A stretch of 64,000 nucleotides of DNA from Petrotoga olearia DSM 13574 (lineage in GTDB: Bacteria > Thermotogota > Thermotogae > Petrotogales > Petrotogaceae), in the NCBI RefSeq assembly GCF_002895525.1, contig NZ_AZRL01000016.1, positions 159,362 to 223,361 of the forward strand, read 5' to 3'. Below, in pieces: positions 17,466 through 27,497 of the stretch. A program made the translations under genes and the position numbers. Under the pieces are notes generated by a model. It ran no database searches, had not been told where the DNA came from, and saw nothing but the letters and a program-made list of their open reading frames with translations. Position 1 is the first letter of the stretch. The number at the start of each line of letters is the position of its first letter.

Positions 17466-20225
17466 TTAATAGTTGTTTTCTTCTTTTAGTACTTTACCGC
17501 ATCGTGGACAAACACCAGGAAATTCAGGATCTTTGCCCGTATTAGGATCTACTTTCCAACATCTTTCACATTTTTTCCCTTCTGCTTTGGTGACTTTAAT
17601 TTTTGCATATCTTCCTTCGAATCCATCTTTGACATTACCAAATTCAAATTGAGACACAATAAATAGATCAGCTATCGAGTTGTTATCGTATTGAGAAAGG
17701 ATTTGCTTTAATGTATCATCGATTGGTTGAACAATAATTTTAGCATCCAGAGAATTTCCCAACAATTTTTCTTTTCTTTTCTCTTCAAGAGCTTTTAAAA
17801 CATCTTCTCTCAAAGCAAAAATTTTATTCCACTTTTCTTCTAATTCTTCACTAAGGTAATTCTCTTTATATTCAGGCCATAATTCAGCGAATATGGTTTC
17901 ATGTTTGTTCGAATAATTTAGATGCTCATAAACTTCTTCTGCGGTGAAAGGCAATATGGGTGAAATCAGCTTATTTAAAGCTATAGCGGTTTCATACAAA
18001 ACAGTTTGAGCTGATCTTCTGAGTTTAGATTTTTTCCCTTCAACGTATATTCTATCTTTTATTATATCCAAGTAAGTAGAACTCATATCTATTGTACAAA
18101 AGTTGTTTATAAGATAGTGTACCTTGTAAAATTCATAGTTGTCATAGGCTTTAGTGACATTTTTTATCAAACTATGTAACTTCATCATCGCCCATTGGTC
18201 TATTTCTAGCATCTCTTCATAATCCACATAATCTTCCGCTGGATTAAAATCATTTATATTACCTAGCAAAAATCTTATAGTATTTCTTAGTTTGCGGTAG
18301 GTTTCAACCTGTTGTTCTAAAATATTGTAAGATATTTTAATATCCATTCTGTAATCTGCGGATGCAACCCATAATCTTAATATGTCCGCTCCATATTTGT
18401 TGATAATGTCTTTTGGGTTGACTACGTTTCCCAAGGATTTAGACATTTTCTTTCCTTCTTCATCTTTTATAAAGCCATGAGTCAAAACTGATTCATAGGG
18501 AGCTATTCCATGTTTTGCAACAGATAAGAATATAGAACTTTGGAACCACCCTCGATGTTGATCACTTCCTTCGAGATACAAGTCTACAGGGAATTTTTTT
18601 AATTCTTCACGAGAATTTGCAACCGCTTCAAAAGAAGATCCGGAATCGATCCAAACGTCTAAAATGTCCTCTTCCTTTTTGAAAGTGGAACCACCACATT
18701 TAGGGCATTTATAATCATTCGGTAAAAGTTCTTTGGTTTCTTTCTCAAACCACGCATTACTCCCTTCTTTTTTTATAATTTCAATAACGTGATCTAAAAT
18801 TTGAGTGTCTAAAATTGAATCTCCACAATCCTCACATTTAATAGCTGGTATGGGGATCCCCCATGCACGCTGTCTTGAAATTACCCAGTCAGGTCTCTCC
18901 CTCACCATTGAGGATATTCTGTTTTCTCCCCACTTTGGTATCCAATTTACTTTTTTTATCTCTTCCAATACCTTTTCGCGGTAGTTGTTCTTTTCAAGGT
19001 CTATAAACCATTGAGGAGTGGCTCTAAAAATAACAGGGTTTTTACAACGCCAACAATGTGGATAGGAATGAGTTAACTTTCCTGATTGAACAAGAAATCC
19101 GTTTTCTTTTAGATCTTTGATAATTTCTTTGTTCGCTTCCCAAATTTTCAGCCCTTTATATTTTCCAGCTTCTTCGGTAAAATATCCGTGACTATCTACT
19201 GGAGAGATTACCTGAAGATTGTACTTTGTACCCGTCATATAATCCTCCATACCGTGTCCTGGCGCAGTGTGAACACATCCAGTTCCTTCTTCCAAAGTAA
19301 CGTAATCTGCAAGTACTAAAAGGCTGTCTCTCTCTATAAAAGGATGTCTAGCTTTTTTTCCATCTAACGTGGATCCTTTAAATGTATCGATTATTTTATA
19401 ATCATCTATTCTGGCTTCTTTCATGGTTTTATCAACCAATTCTTTAGCCATTATCCAATATTCGTTACCAACTTCAACTTTTGAGTAATCAAAATTAGGG
19501 TGAACAGCAATTGCTACGTTCGCAGGTAAAGTCCATGGTGTTGTTGTCCATATGATCACATATGTATTATCTTTACCAACAAGAGGAAACTTTACATAAA
19601 TTGAATCCGAGGTATGATCGTGATATTCAACTTCCGCTTCTGCTAGAGCTGTTTGACATTCTGTACACCAATATATAGGTTTTGTACCTTTATAGATGTT
19701 ACCAGCATCGACTATAGAACGAAGGATTTCTAAGACCTTGGCTTCATATTCGGGATTCAGAGTTAAATAGGGTTTTTCCCAAAAACCTATTACACCCAAC
19801 CTTTTAAAACTTTCCCGTTGAATGTCTACGTACTTCATAGCGTAATCTTCACATAATTTTCTTATTTCTAACTTACTCAACGTGCTTGCCTTGTCTCCAA
19901 GTTTAGTAGTTACGTTATGTTCTATTGGAAGACCATGTGTATCCCATCCAGGTATATAGGGTGCATCAAAACCTCTCAATGTTTTGTATTTTAAGACTAT
20001 ATCTTTTAAAACCTTATTAAGAGCGGTTCCCATATGAATGTCTCCATTGGCATACGGCGGACCATCATGTAAAACAAACTTTTTACCCCCCATTCTTTTG
20101 TTCCTGAGATAGTAAGCAATATTTAAATCATCCCATTTTTGAAGAATCTGAGGCTCTTTTTCTTTCAGATTTGCTTTCATCTTGAATGATGTTTTGGGTA
20201 GATTGATTGTATCTTTGTAATCCAA
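17466..20225 (-). CDS. ileS: Isoleucyl-tRNA synthetase
   Basis: A class I synthetase of 919 residues with the HIGH-box variant in ANGDIHMGTALNK, the GWDTHGLPIE segment, an editing domain (TTTPWTLPANVAIAVHP), and KKMSKSLGN. A C-terminal zinc finger is present (CERCW to CPRCG). Length and layout match bacterial-type IleRS. The start is TTG 20225 (MDYKDTINLPKTSF) eight bases after GGAGG; the GTG at 20234 overlaps the ribosome site. The upstream response regulator ends 22 bases before, so the two may be cotranscribed. No T-box leader is seen. Confidence 0.96.
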   Translation of the reverse strand: MDYKDTINLPKTSFKMKANLKEKEPQILQKWDDLNIAYYLRNKRMGGKKFVLHDGPPYANGDIHMGTALNKVLKDIVLKYKTLRGFDAPYIPGWDTHGLPIEHNVTTKLGDKASTLSKLEIRKLCEDYAMKYVDIQRESFKRLGVIGFWEKPYLTLNPEYEAKVLEILRSIVDAGNIYKGTKPIYWCTECQTALAEAEVEYHDHTSDSIYVKFPLVGKDNTYVIIWTTTPWTLPANVAIAVHPNFDYSKVEVGNEYWIMAKELVDKTMKEARIDDYKIIDTFKGSTLDGKKARHPFIERDSLLVLADYVTLEEGTGCVHTAPGHGMEDYMTGTKYNLQVISPVDSHGYFTEEAGKYKGLKIWEANKEIIKDLKENGFLVQSGKLTHSYPHCWRCKNPVIFRATPQWFIDLEKNNYREKVLEEIKKVNWIPKWGENRISSMVRERPDWVISRQRAWGIPIPAIKCEDCGDSILDTQILDHVIEIIKKEGSNAWFEKETKELLPNDYKCPKCGGSTFKKEEDILDVWIDSGSSFEAVANSREELKKFPVDLYLEGSDQHRGWFQSSIFLSVAKHGIAPYESVLTHGFIKDEEGKKMSKSLGNVVNPKDIINKYGADILRLWVASADYRMDIKISYNILEQQVETYRKLRNTIRFLLGNINDFNPAEDYVDYEEMLEIDQWAMMKLHSLIKNVTKAYDNYEFYKVHYLINNFCTIDMSSTYLDIIKDRIYVEGKKSKLRRSAQTVLYETAIALNKLISPILPFTAEEVYEHLNYSNKHETIFAELWPEYKENYLSEELEEKWNKIFALREDVLKALEEKRKEKLLGNSLDAKIIVQPIDDTLKQILSQYDNNSIADLFIVSQFEFGNVKDGFEGRYAKIKVTKAEGKKCERCWKVDPNTGKDPEFPGVCPRCGKVLKEENNY

Positions 20226-20247
20226 AATGTGCACCTCCGATAAAATA

Positions 20248-20607
20248 TTATTGAATTTTTAGAAGATTTTCGATAGTATCTTTTATTTCTGTTAAATCCA
20301 TTGATTTTACTACGTAAGCATCTGCTGCCCAAGACGCCATCTCACTTTTATAATGTGAGTAAGCTGTGAGAAATATTATTTTTTTGTTTGGGTACCTTTT
20401 TCTGATTTCACTTGCAAGTTCTAAACCGTTTACATCTGGCATTTCTATATCAGTACATATGATATCTATATCTTTATCGCTTTCCAAGGTTTCTAGTGCA
20501 TCTTTTGCATTGCTTACTGCAGTAACTTCATAACCGGAATCTTCTAATTCTTCTTTTATTAAAGTTCTTATGTTCTCTTCATCATCTACTATTAGTACTT
20601 TCGACAA
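20248..20607 (-). CDS. Single-domain CheY-like response regulator
   Basis: A lone receiver domain of 119 residues with acidic pair D8/D9 (VLIVDDEEN), phospho-acceptor D53 (ICTDIEMPD), T81 (FLTAYS) and K101 (YVVKS), all in standard places. There is no output domain, so it must act through protein contact. Start TTG 20607 is preceded by AGGAGGGG. The large histidine kinase ending 143 bases upstream on the same strand is the natural partner, although a GC-rich repeat lies between them. Confidence 0.88.
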   Translation of the reverse strand: MSKVLIVDDEENIRTLIKEELEDSGYEVTAVSNAKDALETLESDKDIDIICTDIEMPDVNGLELASEIRKRYPNKKIIFLTAYSHYKSEMASWAADAYVVKSMDLTEIKDTIENLLKIQ

Positions 20608-20640
20608 CTTAACCCCTCCTAAAAATTTTGTCTCTTCCCT

Positions 20641-20690
20641 CACGCCGCCTACATGGGTGGCGGAGGGCTTCGCCCTGTAACTTTTTTAAA
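20641..20690 (-). repeat. GC-rich intergenic repeat, GTTACAGGGCGNAGCCCT module
   Basis: Read on the minus strand it starts GTTACAGGGCGAAGCCCTCC and continues GCCACCCATG. The plus-strand copy at 29650 reads GTTACAGGGCGGAGCCCTCC and then CCACCCTGG. AGGGC-TTCG-CCCT can form a short hairpin. It separates the kinase from the response regulator. Confidence 0.65.
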
Positions 20691-20749
20691 AATCTAAATC
20701 TAATTTCTGAAAATTACCCTATTTCTAAAGTGCCTAATTGTATAATAAT

Positions 20750-23506
20750 TTAGTCGCTGAAGATTGGAATTTCAAATTTGAAAGAAGTTCCAGTGTCGTC
20801 AGATTTTACCAAATAAATTTTTCCCTTGTGTTCTTCTTCTATTATTTTTTTACAAATGGCTAAACCTAACCCTGTACCGTTACTTTTAGTAGTGAGAAAA
20901 GGAGTGAATAATTTTTCCTTAATCTCGGGAGGGATGGGTGGCCCATCATTGGTTATTTCAAAAAAAACTTTATTTTCATCAGTATACCCAACTTTTATAT
21001 CAATTTTTCCATTGTTATTAACATTTTCTAAAGCGTTTTTTATTAAATTCATCAATACTTGTTTTATTTTATCTTTATCGACTTTTATTAAAACCTCTTC
21101 TTTTAACCAATCTGTGTTCACCATAACGTGTTTTTGTTGAATGAAATCTTCATACATCAACATTATTCCACGTATAATTTCGATGAAATTGACTTCTTCA
21201 ATCTGATTAATTTTACCTCCCCTAGAGTATTCTAAGATTTCATTTACTATATGTTCGAGCCTGGAAAGTTCTTCTTTAATAATTTGAGTGTACTTTTGAA
21301 TATCATCCATTTTGTTCATTTTGGCTATTCTGTTTAAAAATCCACCGATAACCGTAATAGGATTTCTCACTTCATGAGCTATTCTGGAAGTCATTTCTCC
21401 CATTGCAGCAAGTCTTTCTCGCTTTTCCATTTCTTTTTGAAGGTTGTAAAGTTCAGTCACATCATCAAAAACAATTATAACACCTTCGATCACTCCTAAA
21501 TCTTCATTTCTCAAAGGGGATAACTGAATATCAAAAATTTTCTTCGTATTGGAAAGTTTTACTTCATAATTTTTTAATTTTATATTATTTCTGGTTTCAT
21601 ATATGACTTTAATTTTTTCGATTATTTCTTCCCCAATAATATCTTTTATATCTTGAATGGGTGACCCGATCATGGTTTCTCTTGGCCGGGAGAAAACATT
21701 TTCTGCTTGTCTGTTCCATTCGTTTATTTTTCCACTTCTATCAACCACAACAATCGCAACAGCTAAATTTTGTAATATATTGTTTTTAAATCTCCTATAG
21801 TAATCCATCAAATCTTTCTGTTCTTCTAACCGCAGAGTTTTTTCTTTTAATTCTTGATAATTTTCTATCATTTCTAAAGCTAATCCCATATTATCTTTAA
21901 ATAGTTTTACAATTTCAGTTTCTATACTGGTGATAGGCTTTTTGTTTATTTTGTTGTCAACTATTACTACACCCTTAGTTTCAACCATTCCGGCAACTGG
22001 AAAAATGAGAAACTCATTTATTTTTACTATATCATATATATCCTCCAAATCTTCCCATTTAATTTCCAACATTTGAGGAACGATATGTAACACCTGTTTT
22101 TTTTCAACAACTCTTTCTAATATAGGGTGCCCTTTATAGGCTAAAACTTTGTTTTGTAAACTAAGAATTAGTTTATTATTAGTGGGTATTTTTATGGCTT
22201 CCTCCTTCAGGTACTGAACAACATTTCCATATTTTAAAGACCTAATGTTAGCTTCTTTCCAGATCTCGTTTGCATCTTCTTCTGTATCTGGACCAACCCA
22301 TAATTTTGGAACAAGAAAACCTCTAACCTTGTCTTTTTCTAAATAAAGAGCTCTGTTAAACTTAAGACCTCTTCCAGAAGTTAATCCTAAGAGCATTATT
22401 TTTATTGCTAAATTTTTATCGTAAACAGACCTAACGGCTTGAGATATCTTATCCAATGCATTCAGCATATCTAAGTGTTCTTTTTGTTTTTCAATAAGTT
22501 GCTCATAATTCTTTTTCAATTCAGTCAACTTACTGACTTCATTTTGAAGCTTATTGTATAGGTTTATTCTGTGAATAGAAAAAGCTAATCTTTTGGCGGT
22601 ATCAGAAAAAACGTGAAAATCTGATTCATCAAAATTTTTGTAAGTTCTAAAAGAATCTTTTTCTTCTCTGTTATAAACACTTAAAACACCGTAAACTTCA
22701 TTATTTTGTTCTATAACAGCATAAATAGAAGATTTGAGATCTAAATTAAAAGGAATAAAATAATTTTGAAAATTCTCTCGTCCAACAACCATATAACTTC
22801 TTCTCTCTTTTATAGTTTTACCTTCAAGAGTATTTTCTAAAGGAATCTTGTGATTTATGATTAATTTCTCGTCTATTCCCAGCATGTATTTGATTTCAAG
22901 ATTATCCCCTTGAAGTTCCCAGAAAACTATGCTTTCTGCATGAAGTGAATCTTTTAGAAGGTTTAAAACATTTTCTATTATTACCTCTTTTTGTGTAATT
23001 TCTTCTATAATGTCGGTGAGTTTTTCCATTAAAATTACCTTGTCTTCCAAATCCTTAATTCTTAGCTTTTCTACAATCAAGTTAATCAATACAGCGTAAT
23101 AAAAAAAATGTTGGTCGAAGGTATTTTTGTCTACTTTATTATCAAATAATCCAACTGCTCCAATTAAAGATTCTTCAGAGAATATAGGATACAAAAATAA
23201 TTCTTTTTTACCGTTTCCATTTGAACTTGCTGGTAAAGTATCATCTTTTAGATTCACAGGTACCACTTCATTTGAAAAAATTTTGGATTTTAACTCCTCG
23301 TTTCCACGCATATATATTTTTACATTCTCAAACTTATCACTTGTAGAGGCTAAAGCTTTAAAAACCTCTCTACTTGACTGATAAATAAACATAATATTAT
23401 CTTTCCCAATTGTTTCTTTCAATTGGGAAGAGATTTCCATAAAAGTTGATTTTAAAACATTTTGGGGATCATCGTTGTATATAATATTTAAAATATCGTT
23501 CATCAT
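20750..23506 (-). CDS. Soluble hybrid-sensor histidine kinase with GAF-like and PAS domains
   Basis: The 918-residue protein has no membrane segment. Three GAF-like or related regions (~20-150, ~160-320, ~370-570) lead to a PAS domain (NLAVAIVVVDRSGKINEWNRQAENVF) and a HisKA helix with MTSRIAHEVRNPITVIGGF (phospho-acceptor about H711). A HATPase domain follows with N box NLIKNALENVN, NDGPPIPPEI and GTGLGLAICKK. Start ATG 23506 follows GGAGAG; an upstream in-frame start 11 codons earlier lacks a site. It senses a cytoplasmic signal, perhaps redox or a small ligand. The nearest receiver is the CheY-like protein downstream. Confidence 0.88.
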   Translation of the reverse strand: MMNDILNIIYNDDPQNVLKSTFMEISSQLKETIGKDNIMFIYQSSREVFKALASTSDKFENVKIYMRGNEELKSKIFSNEVVPVNLKDDTLPASSNGNGKKELFLYPIFSEESLIGAVGLFDNKVDKNTFDQHFFYYAVLINLIVEKLRIKDLEDKVILMEKLTDIIEEITQKEVIIENVLNLLKDSLHAESIVFWELQGDNLEIKYMLGIDEKLIINHKIPLENTLEGKTIKERRSYMVVGRENFQNYFIPFNLDLKSSIYAVIEQNNEVYGVLSVYNREEKDSFRTYKNFDESDFHVFSDTAKRLAFSIHRINLYNKLQNEVSKLTELKKNYEQLIEKQKEHLDMLNALDKISQAVRSVYDKNLAIKIMLLGLTSGRGLKFNRALYLEKDKVRGFLVPKLWVGPDTEEDANEIWKEANIRSLKYGNVVQYLKEEAIKIPTNNKLILSLQNKVLAYKGHPILERVVEKKQVLHIVPQMLEIKWEDLEDIYDIVKINEFLIFPVAGMVETKGVVIVDNKINKKPITSIETEIVKLFKDNMGLALEMIENYQELKEKTLRLEEQKDLMDYYRRFKNNILQNLAVAIVVVDRSGKINEWNRQAENVFSRPRETMIGSPIQDIKDIIGEEIIEKIKVIYETRNNIKLKNYEVKLSNTKKIFDIQLSPLRNEDLGVIEGVIIVFDDVTELYNLQKEMEKRERLAAMGEMTSRIAHEVRNPITVIGGFLNRIAKMNKMDDIQKYTQIIKEELSRLEHIVNEILEYSRGGKINQIEEVNFIEIIRGIMLMYEDFIQQKHVMVNTDWLKEEVLIKVDKDKIKQVLMNLIKNALENVNNNGKIDIKVGYTDENKVFFEITNDGPPIPPEIKEKLFTPFLTTKSNGTGLGLAICKKIIEEEHKGKIYLVKSDDTGTSFKFEIPIFSD

Positions 23507-23687
23507 TAAATCCACTCTCCGATGCTTTATCTTTTTCAATTTAATTATAACACTAAAATGCTTAAAAATAGGATAAAAATATATTGTAAATTTACTAATC
23601 TAAATAAATTGCCTTATAACAAGTTGTCCATATATTCATTAATTTTATAAAAGAAATTAAATTAAAACAGAAATTTAAAACTTTTTC

Positions 23688-23716
23688 TTGACATTTTACA
23701 TTGAAAAAGATATAAT
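23688..23716 (+). promoter_or_regulatory. Consensus promoter for clpC
   Basis: TTGACA (23688-23693), a 17-base spacer and TATAAT (23711-23716) are both perfect consensus. The start codon of clpC lies 74 bases after the -10. The rest of the 283-base gap is A/T rich with no other clear signal; I see no CtsR-type tandem heptad repeat. Confidence 0.85.
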
Positions 23717-23789
23717 GAAAATAGAATTAGCAGTTAAGAGTTACGAGTGATAAAATATTTTATTACATAAAGTGTATGGAGGTGACATA

Positions 23790-26252
23790 ATGAGATTCAA
23801 TCCAAATGATTTCACTGAAAAATCCTTGAAAGCATTTCAGGAAGCACAGAATGTTTTGAGCTATTCAGGTGGAAATATTCTAAAACCAGAGCATTTGTTG
23901 TTAGCAATTCTAAATGTTGAAGATGAAAATGTGAAAAAAATTTTTGAAGGTGCAAACATTAATTCAATAAAAATAAAACTCGAAGAAGCTTTATCTGAAG
24001 AAATGGGAGTTTATTATTCCATGTCTTATGGTGGACAACAAGGTATATATCTATCAACTAGTTTGGCAAACGCTTTACAAATAGCTAAATCAGAAGCCAA
24101 TAGTATGGGATTTAATAAAATTCCTTTATTAGCTTTATTATTAGGAGTTTTGATGGAGGGTACATCTTACGCATCGAAATTATTGTCTGCTTATACTTCA
24201 GAGGCTTTAATCAGAGAACGTCTTCAAGAGATGCTAGAAAACGGAGATGAAGAAATAGAATCAGGTGTGGGAGATCCTTTGAAAAAGTTTACTGTAGATT
24301 TAACTAAAGAGGCTAAAAAAGGAAAACTTACACCCGTCATTGGAAGGGAAAAAGAGATAAATAGAATGGTTGAAATATTATCCCGTAAGTCCAAAAATAA
24401 TCCTGTTTTAGTAGGAGACGCGGGGGTTGGAAAAACAGCTGTAGTAGAAGGTTTAGCGCAGTTGATAGTGGAAGAAAATCCTCCTTCCTATCTAAAAAAT
24501 AAAAGAATTTTACAGTTAGACATGGCTGCTTTACTAGCGGGTTCAAAATTCAGAGGTGAGTTTGAAGAAAGACTTAAATCAGTCATTGATGCAGTAAAGG
24601 AAAAAAGCGATGAAATTATTTTATTTATCGATGAACTGCACAATATAATAGGAGCTGGAGTGGCCGAAGGAAATGCAATGGATGCAGCAAATATTTTGAA
24701 ACCTTCTTTAGCTAGAGGCGAAATAAAGGTTATAGGGGCAACAACTTATGAAGAATACAAAAAATACATTGAAAAGGACAAAGCCTTAGCGAGAAGGTTT
24801 CAACCTGTGTATGTACAAGAACCTACCCCCGAGCAAGCTATTGAAATACTTAAAGGTATAAAAGAAACGTACGAAAAACATCATAAGGTTGAAATATTGG
24901 ATGAGGCTTTAATCGCAGCAGTAAATCTTTCTCATAGGTATATCAATGACAGGTTCTTACCTGATAAAGCAATAGATTTGATAGATGAAGCTTGCGCCCG
25001 AGTAAAGCTTAGAAACTCGGCCAAACCTGAAAAGATTAGAGAATTGGAAAAGAAAATGTCGAAACTAGAAGAGGAGATTAATAAACTAACCTTAGAGGAA
25101 AAATATGAAGAGGCGTCCAAGAAAAAGGCAGAATATTTTGACCTTCAAAAGGAATTAGAAAAAGCACAAAAAGCTGCTAAACGAGTACAAAGCGAAATAA
25201 ACAATGTAGTAGATGAAGACATAATAGCCTCTTTGGTACAAGAATGGACGGGTATCCCTGTTACACGAATGGTTGAAGATGAAAGGAAGAGACTTGCCAA
25301 CCTTGAAAATGAAATACACAGAAGGCTCGTTGACCAAGAAGAAGCGGTTAACACGGTGGCAGATCACATTAAAAAGGCAAGAGCAGGGTTAAAAGATCCT
25401 AAGAAGCCGGTTGGTTCTTTCTTGTTTCTTGGGCCAACTGGAGTTGGAAAAACGGAATTAGCCAGAACATTGGCCGAGATATTGTTCGGAACCGAAGATG
25501 CACTGGTCAGGATAGATATGAGTGAATACATGGAAAAATTCAACGTTTCAAGGTTAGTAGGTGCGGCACCAGGTTACGTAGGTTACGAACAAGGTGGACA
25601 GTTAACAGAGCAAATCAGAAGACGACCATATTCGGTAATATTATTCGATGAAGTTGAAAAAGCCCATCCCGATGTATTCAACATATTGTTGCAGATATTA
25701 GACGATGGAAGGTTAACAGATTCTCAAGGTAGGACCGTAAATTTCAGTAATACTATAATAATATTGACCTCTAACTTGGGTTCCGAATTCTTAAATAAGA
25801 CAAAAAAGAGTGTTGGTTTTGTTGGAGAATCTGACGAAGAGTCTTATGAAAATACAAAAAATGAAATTATGGGTCAGGTAAAAATGGCATTTCGACCAGA
25901 ATTTATTAACAGGCTGGACGATATTATAGTATTCAAACCTTTGAGTATCTCTCAGATAAAGAGAATAGTTGATATAATGATTTCAAGATTAGAAGAAAGG
26001 TTGAAAGAAAAGCATATAAGTATTCAAATAACTGAAGCAGCAAAGGACGTTATAGCAAGAGAAGGCTTTGATCCAGTTTATGGAGCTAGACCGTTGAGAA
26101 GGGTTATAGAAAGAAAGATTGAGTCCCCTTTGGCAAATATGATTATCGAAGATACTATAAAAGAAGGAGATACAGTCATAGTTGACTCAAAAGATGGTGA
26201 AAATTTAGAAATAAGAAAAGCTGTTGGTGAATTATTAAAAAAGCGGGATTAA
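23790..26252 (+). CDS. clpC: ClpC-type AAA+ protease unfoldase
   Basis: An 820-residue Clp/Hsp100 ATPase. It has an N-terminal double Clp-N domain (1-145), a first AAA module with GDAGVGKTAVVEG and FIDELHNIIGAG, and a short UVR-like middle segment (EEKYEEASKKKAEYFDLQKEL) rather than the long ClpB coiled coil. The second AAA module carries GPTGVGKTELART and a D2-small domain. This makes ClpC more likely than ClpB. It should unfold substrates for ClpP, which is not in the window. ATG 23790 follows TGGAGGTGA; the upstream in-frame GTG (23772) precedes that site. Confidence 0.93.
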   Translation: MRFNPNDFTEKSLKAFQEAQNVLSYSGGNILKPEHLLLAILNVEDENVKKIFEGANINSIKIKLEEALSEEMGVYYSMSYGGQQGIYLSTSLANALQIAKSEANSMGFNKIPLLALLLGVLMEGTSYASKLLSAYTSEALIRERLQEMLENGDEEIESGVGDPLKKFTVDLTKEAKKGKLTPVIGREKEINRMVEILSRKSKNNPVLVGDAGVGKTAVVEGLAQLIVEENPPSYLKNKRILQLDMAALLAGSKFRGEFEERLKSVIDAVKEKSDEIILFIDELHNIIGAGVAEGNAMDAANILKPSLARGEIKVIGATTYEEYKKYIEKDKALARRFQPVYVQEPTPEQAIEILKGIKETYEKHHKVEILDEALIAAVNLSHRYINDRFLPDKAIDLIDEACARVKLRNSAKPEKIRELEKKMSKLEEEINKLTLEEKYEEASKKKAEYFDLQKELEKAQKAAKRVQSEINNVVDEDIIASLVQEWTGIPVTRMVEDERKRLANLENEIHRRLVDQEEAVNTVADHIKKARAGLKDPKKPVGSFLFLGPTGVGKTELARTLAEILFGTEDALVRIDMSEYMEKFNVSRLVGAAPGYVGYEQGGQLTEQIRRRPYSVILFDEVEKAHPDVFNILLQILDDGRLTDSQGRTVNFSNTIIILTSNLGSEFLNKTKKSVGFVGESDEESYENTKNEIMGQVKMAFRPEFINRLDDIIVFKPLSISQIKRIVDIMISRLEERLKEKHISIQITEAAKDVIAREGFDPVYGARPLRRVIERKIESPLANMIIEDTIKEGDTVIVDSKDGENLEIRKAVGELLKKRD

Positions 26253-26267
26253 CATCCCGCCTTTTTT
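26243..26267. terminator. Bidirectional terminator overlapping the clpC stop codon
   Basis: GCGGGAT (26243-26249) pairs with ATCCCGC (26254-26260). The clpC TAA forms the first three bases of the TAAC loop. A-runs and T-runs flank the stem, so it also ends the convergent rubredoxin operon. Confidence 0.88.
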
Positions 26268-26430
26268 ATTCTTCGAGTAGTTCAAAGTCTTCTTTAGCAG
26301 CACCACAAACGGGGCAAGTCCAATCATCTGGTAAGTCTTCGAAAGAGGTTCCTGGTTCTACGTCGTTATCAGGATCTCCAACTTCTGGGTCGTATATATA
26401 TCCACAAATCGTACACCTATATTTTTTCAT
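26266..26430 (-). CDS. Rubredoxin
   Basis: A 54-residue open frame with the two Fe-binding pairs C6-x-x-C9-G-Y and C39-P-V-C42-G, plus the usual DPEVGD and W37. It carries single electrons to superoxide reductase and rubrerythrin. ATG 26430 follows AGGAG at good spacing. It lies 33 bases after the superoxide reductase gene as the last gene of the operon. It is short but unmistakable. Confidence 0.96.
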   Translation of the reverse strand: MKKYRCTICGYIYDPEVGDPDNDVEPGTSFEDLPDDWTCPVCGAAKEDFELLEE

Positions 26431-26463
26431 TTTTTATCAACTCCTAATTAATATTTTTAAAAA

Positions 26464-26817
26464 TCATCCTACAGAAACCTTTTTGGTATTTTCCCACAGT
26501 CCATGAATATTGCAATGAGAAAGTGCAATCAATGTTCCGGATTTCGCTAACTTAATTTTTGCTTTTACATGAGGTTCCCCCATTACAGGCCCGAATATAT
26601 ATCTGCCTACATGTACTGTATTTGGATCATCATCGTATTGCATAAAAAGATCTATCCACTCAATATGGTGCTCAACGGTGTTTGGATGTTTTATCTCTTT
26701 ACCAACCTGTACATCTACTTCAAACTCTTCGTTAGGTTGAACTTTGTCTGGGCAATCGATTGTAGGGACATGTTTTTCTTCTTTGAAATCTTTAATCTTA
26801 ATTACTTCACCTAACAC
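26464..26817 (-). CDS. Superoxide reductase (neelaredoxin type)
   Basis: This enzyme reduces superoxide to peroxide without making oxygen, as suits an anaerobe. The mononuclear iron ligands H16, H44, H50, C102 and H105 fall in the family pattern (EEKHVPTI, IKHPNTVEHHIEW, SHCNIHGLW), and the E14-K15 pair beside the site is kept. The desulforedoxin domain of class I enzymes is absent, so this is the 1Fe form of 117 residues. It sits between rubrerythrin and rubredoxin, its likely peroxide-removing partner and electron donor. Confidence 0.93.
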   Translation of the reverse strand: MLGEVIKIKDFKEEKHVPTIDCPDKVQPNEEFEVDVQVGKEIKHPNTVEHHIEWIDLFMQYDDDPNTVHVGRYIFGPVMGEPHVKAKIKLAKSGTLIALSHCNIHGLWENTKKVSVG

Positions 26818-26849
26818 AAAGGATCATCTCCTTTCTTTGAAAAATTAAA

Positions 26850-27359
26850 TTAGAATTCTACAAATCTGCTTTTCGGAGCTCCACAAACAGGACATTTTTC
26901 TGGGGCTTCTCCTTCTACTGTATAACCACAGACATCACATATGAAAATTTTACCAACTTCCACATCTTTACCCTGATCCGCAACCTTCTTTGCGTTTTTA
27001 TACCACTCAGCGTGTATTTTTTCTGCTTCCAAAGCAAAATGTGTAGTCTTTACAGCTTCCTTTTCTTCTTGAAAATTAGCTGCGTTGTTGTACACAGGAT
27101 ACATTTCTTCAACTTCAAATGTTTCCCCGTCTATACATTGTTGAAGGTTATCTTCTGTTGATCCAATATAACCCAAAGCTCTGAAATGGTTTCTTGCATG
27201 AACAAACTCAGCATGAGCAATGGCTTTCCACATTCTTGAAAGGTTTTTTAATCCTTTTTCTTCTGCCTCAGTAGAAAAAATCAAATACTTCATATGTGCC
27301 TTTGATTCACCACAAAATGCGTCCTCCAAAAACTGCCTTGTCATTTGTCTTTCAACCAA
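26850..27359 (-). CDS. rbr: Rubrerythrin
   Basis: A 169-residue peroxide reductase with a ferritin-like four-helix di-iron domain ([44 protein letters not shown]) and a C-terminal rubredoxin domain ([26 protein letters not shown]). The start is TTG 27359, giving [15 protein letters not shown], which matches the N-terminus style of archaeal relatives; a GGGGG site is nine bases upstream. It is first in the operon rbr / superoxide reductase / rubredoxin, a set also known in Thermotoga. Confidence 0.95.
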   Translation of the reverse strand: MVERQMTRQFLEDAFCGESKAHMKYLIFSTEAEEKGLKNLSRMWKAIAHAEFVHARNHFRALGYIGSTEDNLQQCIDGETFEVEEMYPVYNNAANFQEEKEAVKTTHFALEAEKIHAEWYKNAKKVADQGKDVEVGKIFICDVCGYTVEGEAPEKCPVCGAPKSRFVEF

Positions 27360-27436
27360 CGTTATCTACCCCCTTTATTAAAATTATTTCTTAATCTAAA
27401 AATTCAATAACATCCTTAAAGCACAACCCGAAGTAA

Positions 27437-27445
27437 ATTATAACA
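27437..27445 (-). promoter_or_regulatory. Extended -10 promoter for the rbr operon
   Basis: On the minus strand TG-T-TATAAT is read here, about 78 bases before the rbr start codon. There is no good -35; the TG extension probably makes up for it. Confidence 0.5.
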
Positions 27446-27497
27446 TGAAAGTTTTAAAAAAAGATGAAAAAAATTAAAATAAATTTGAAATAAAAGA

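Noticed and set aside
20226..20247. T-box leader for ileS
   Set aside because: Only 22 bases separate ileS from the response-regulator gene, so there is no room for one.
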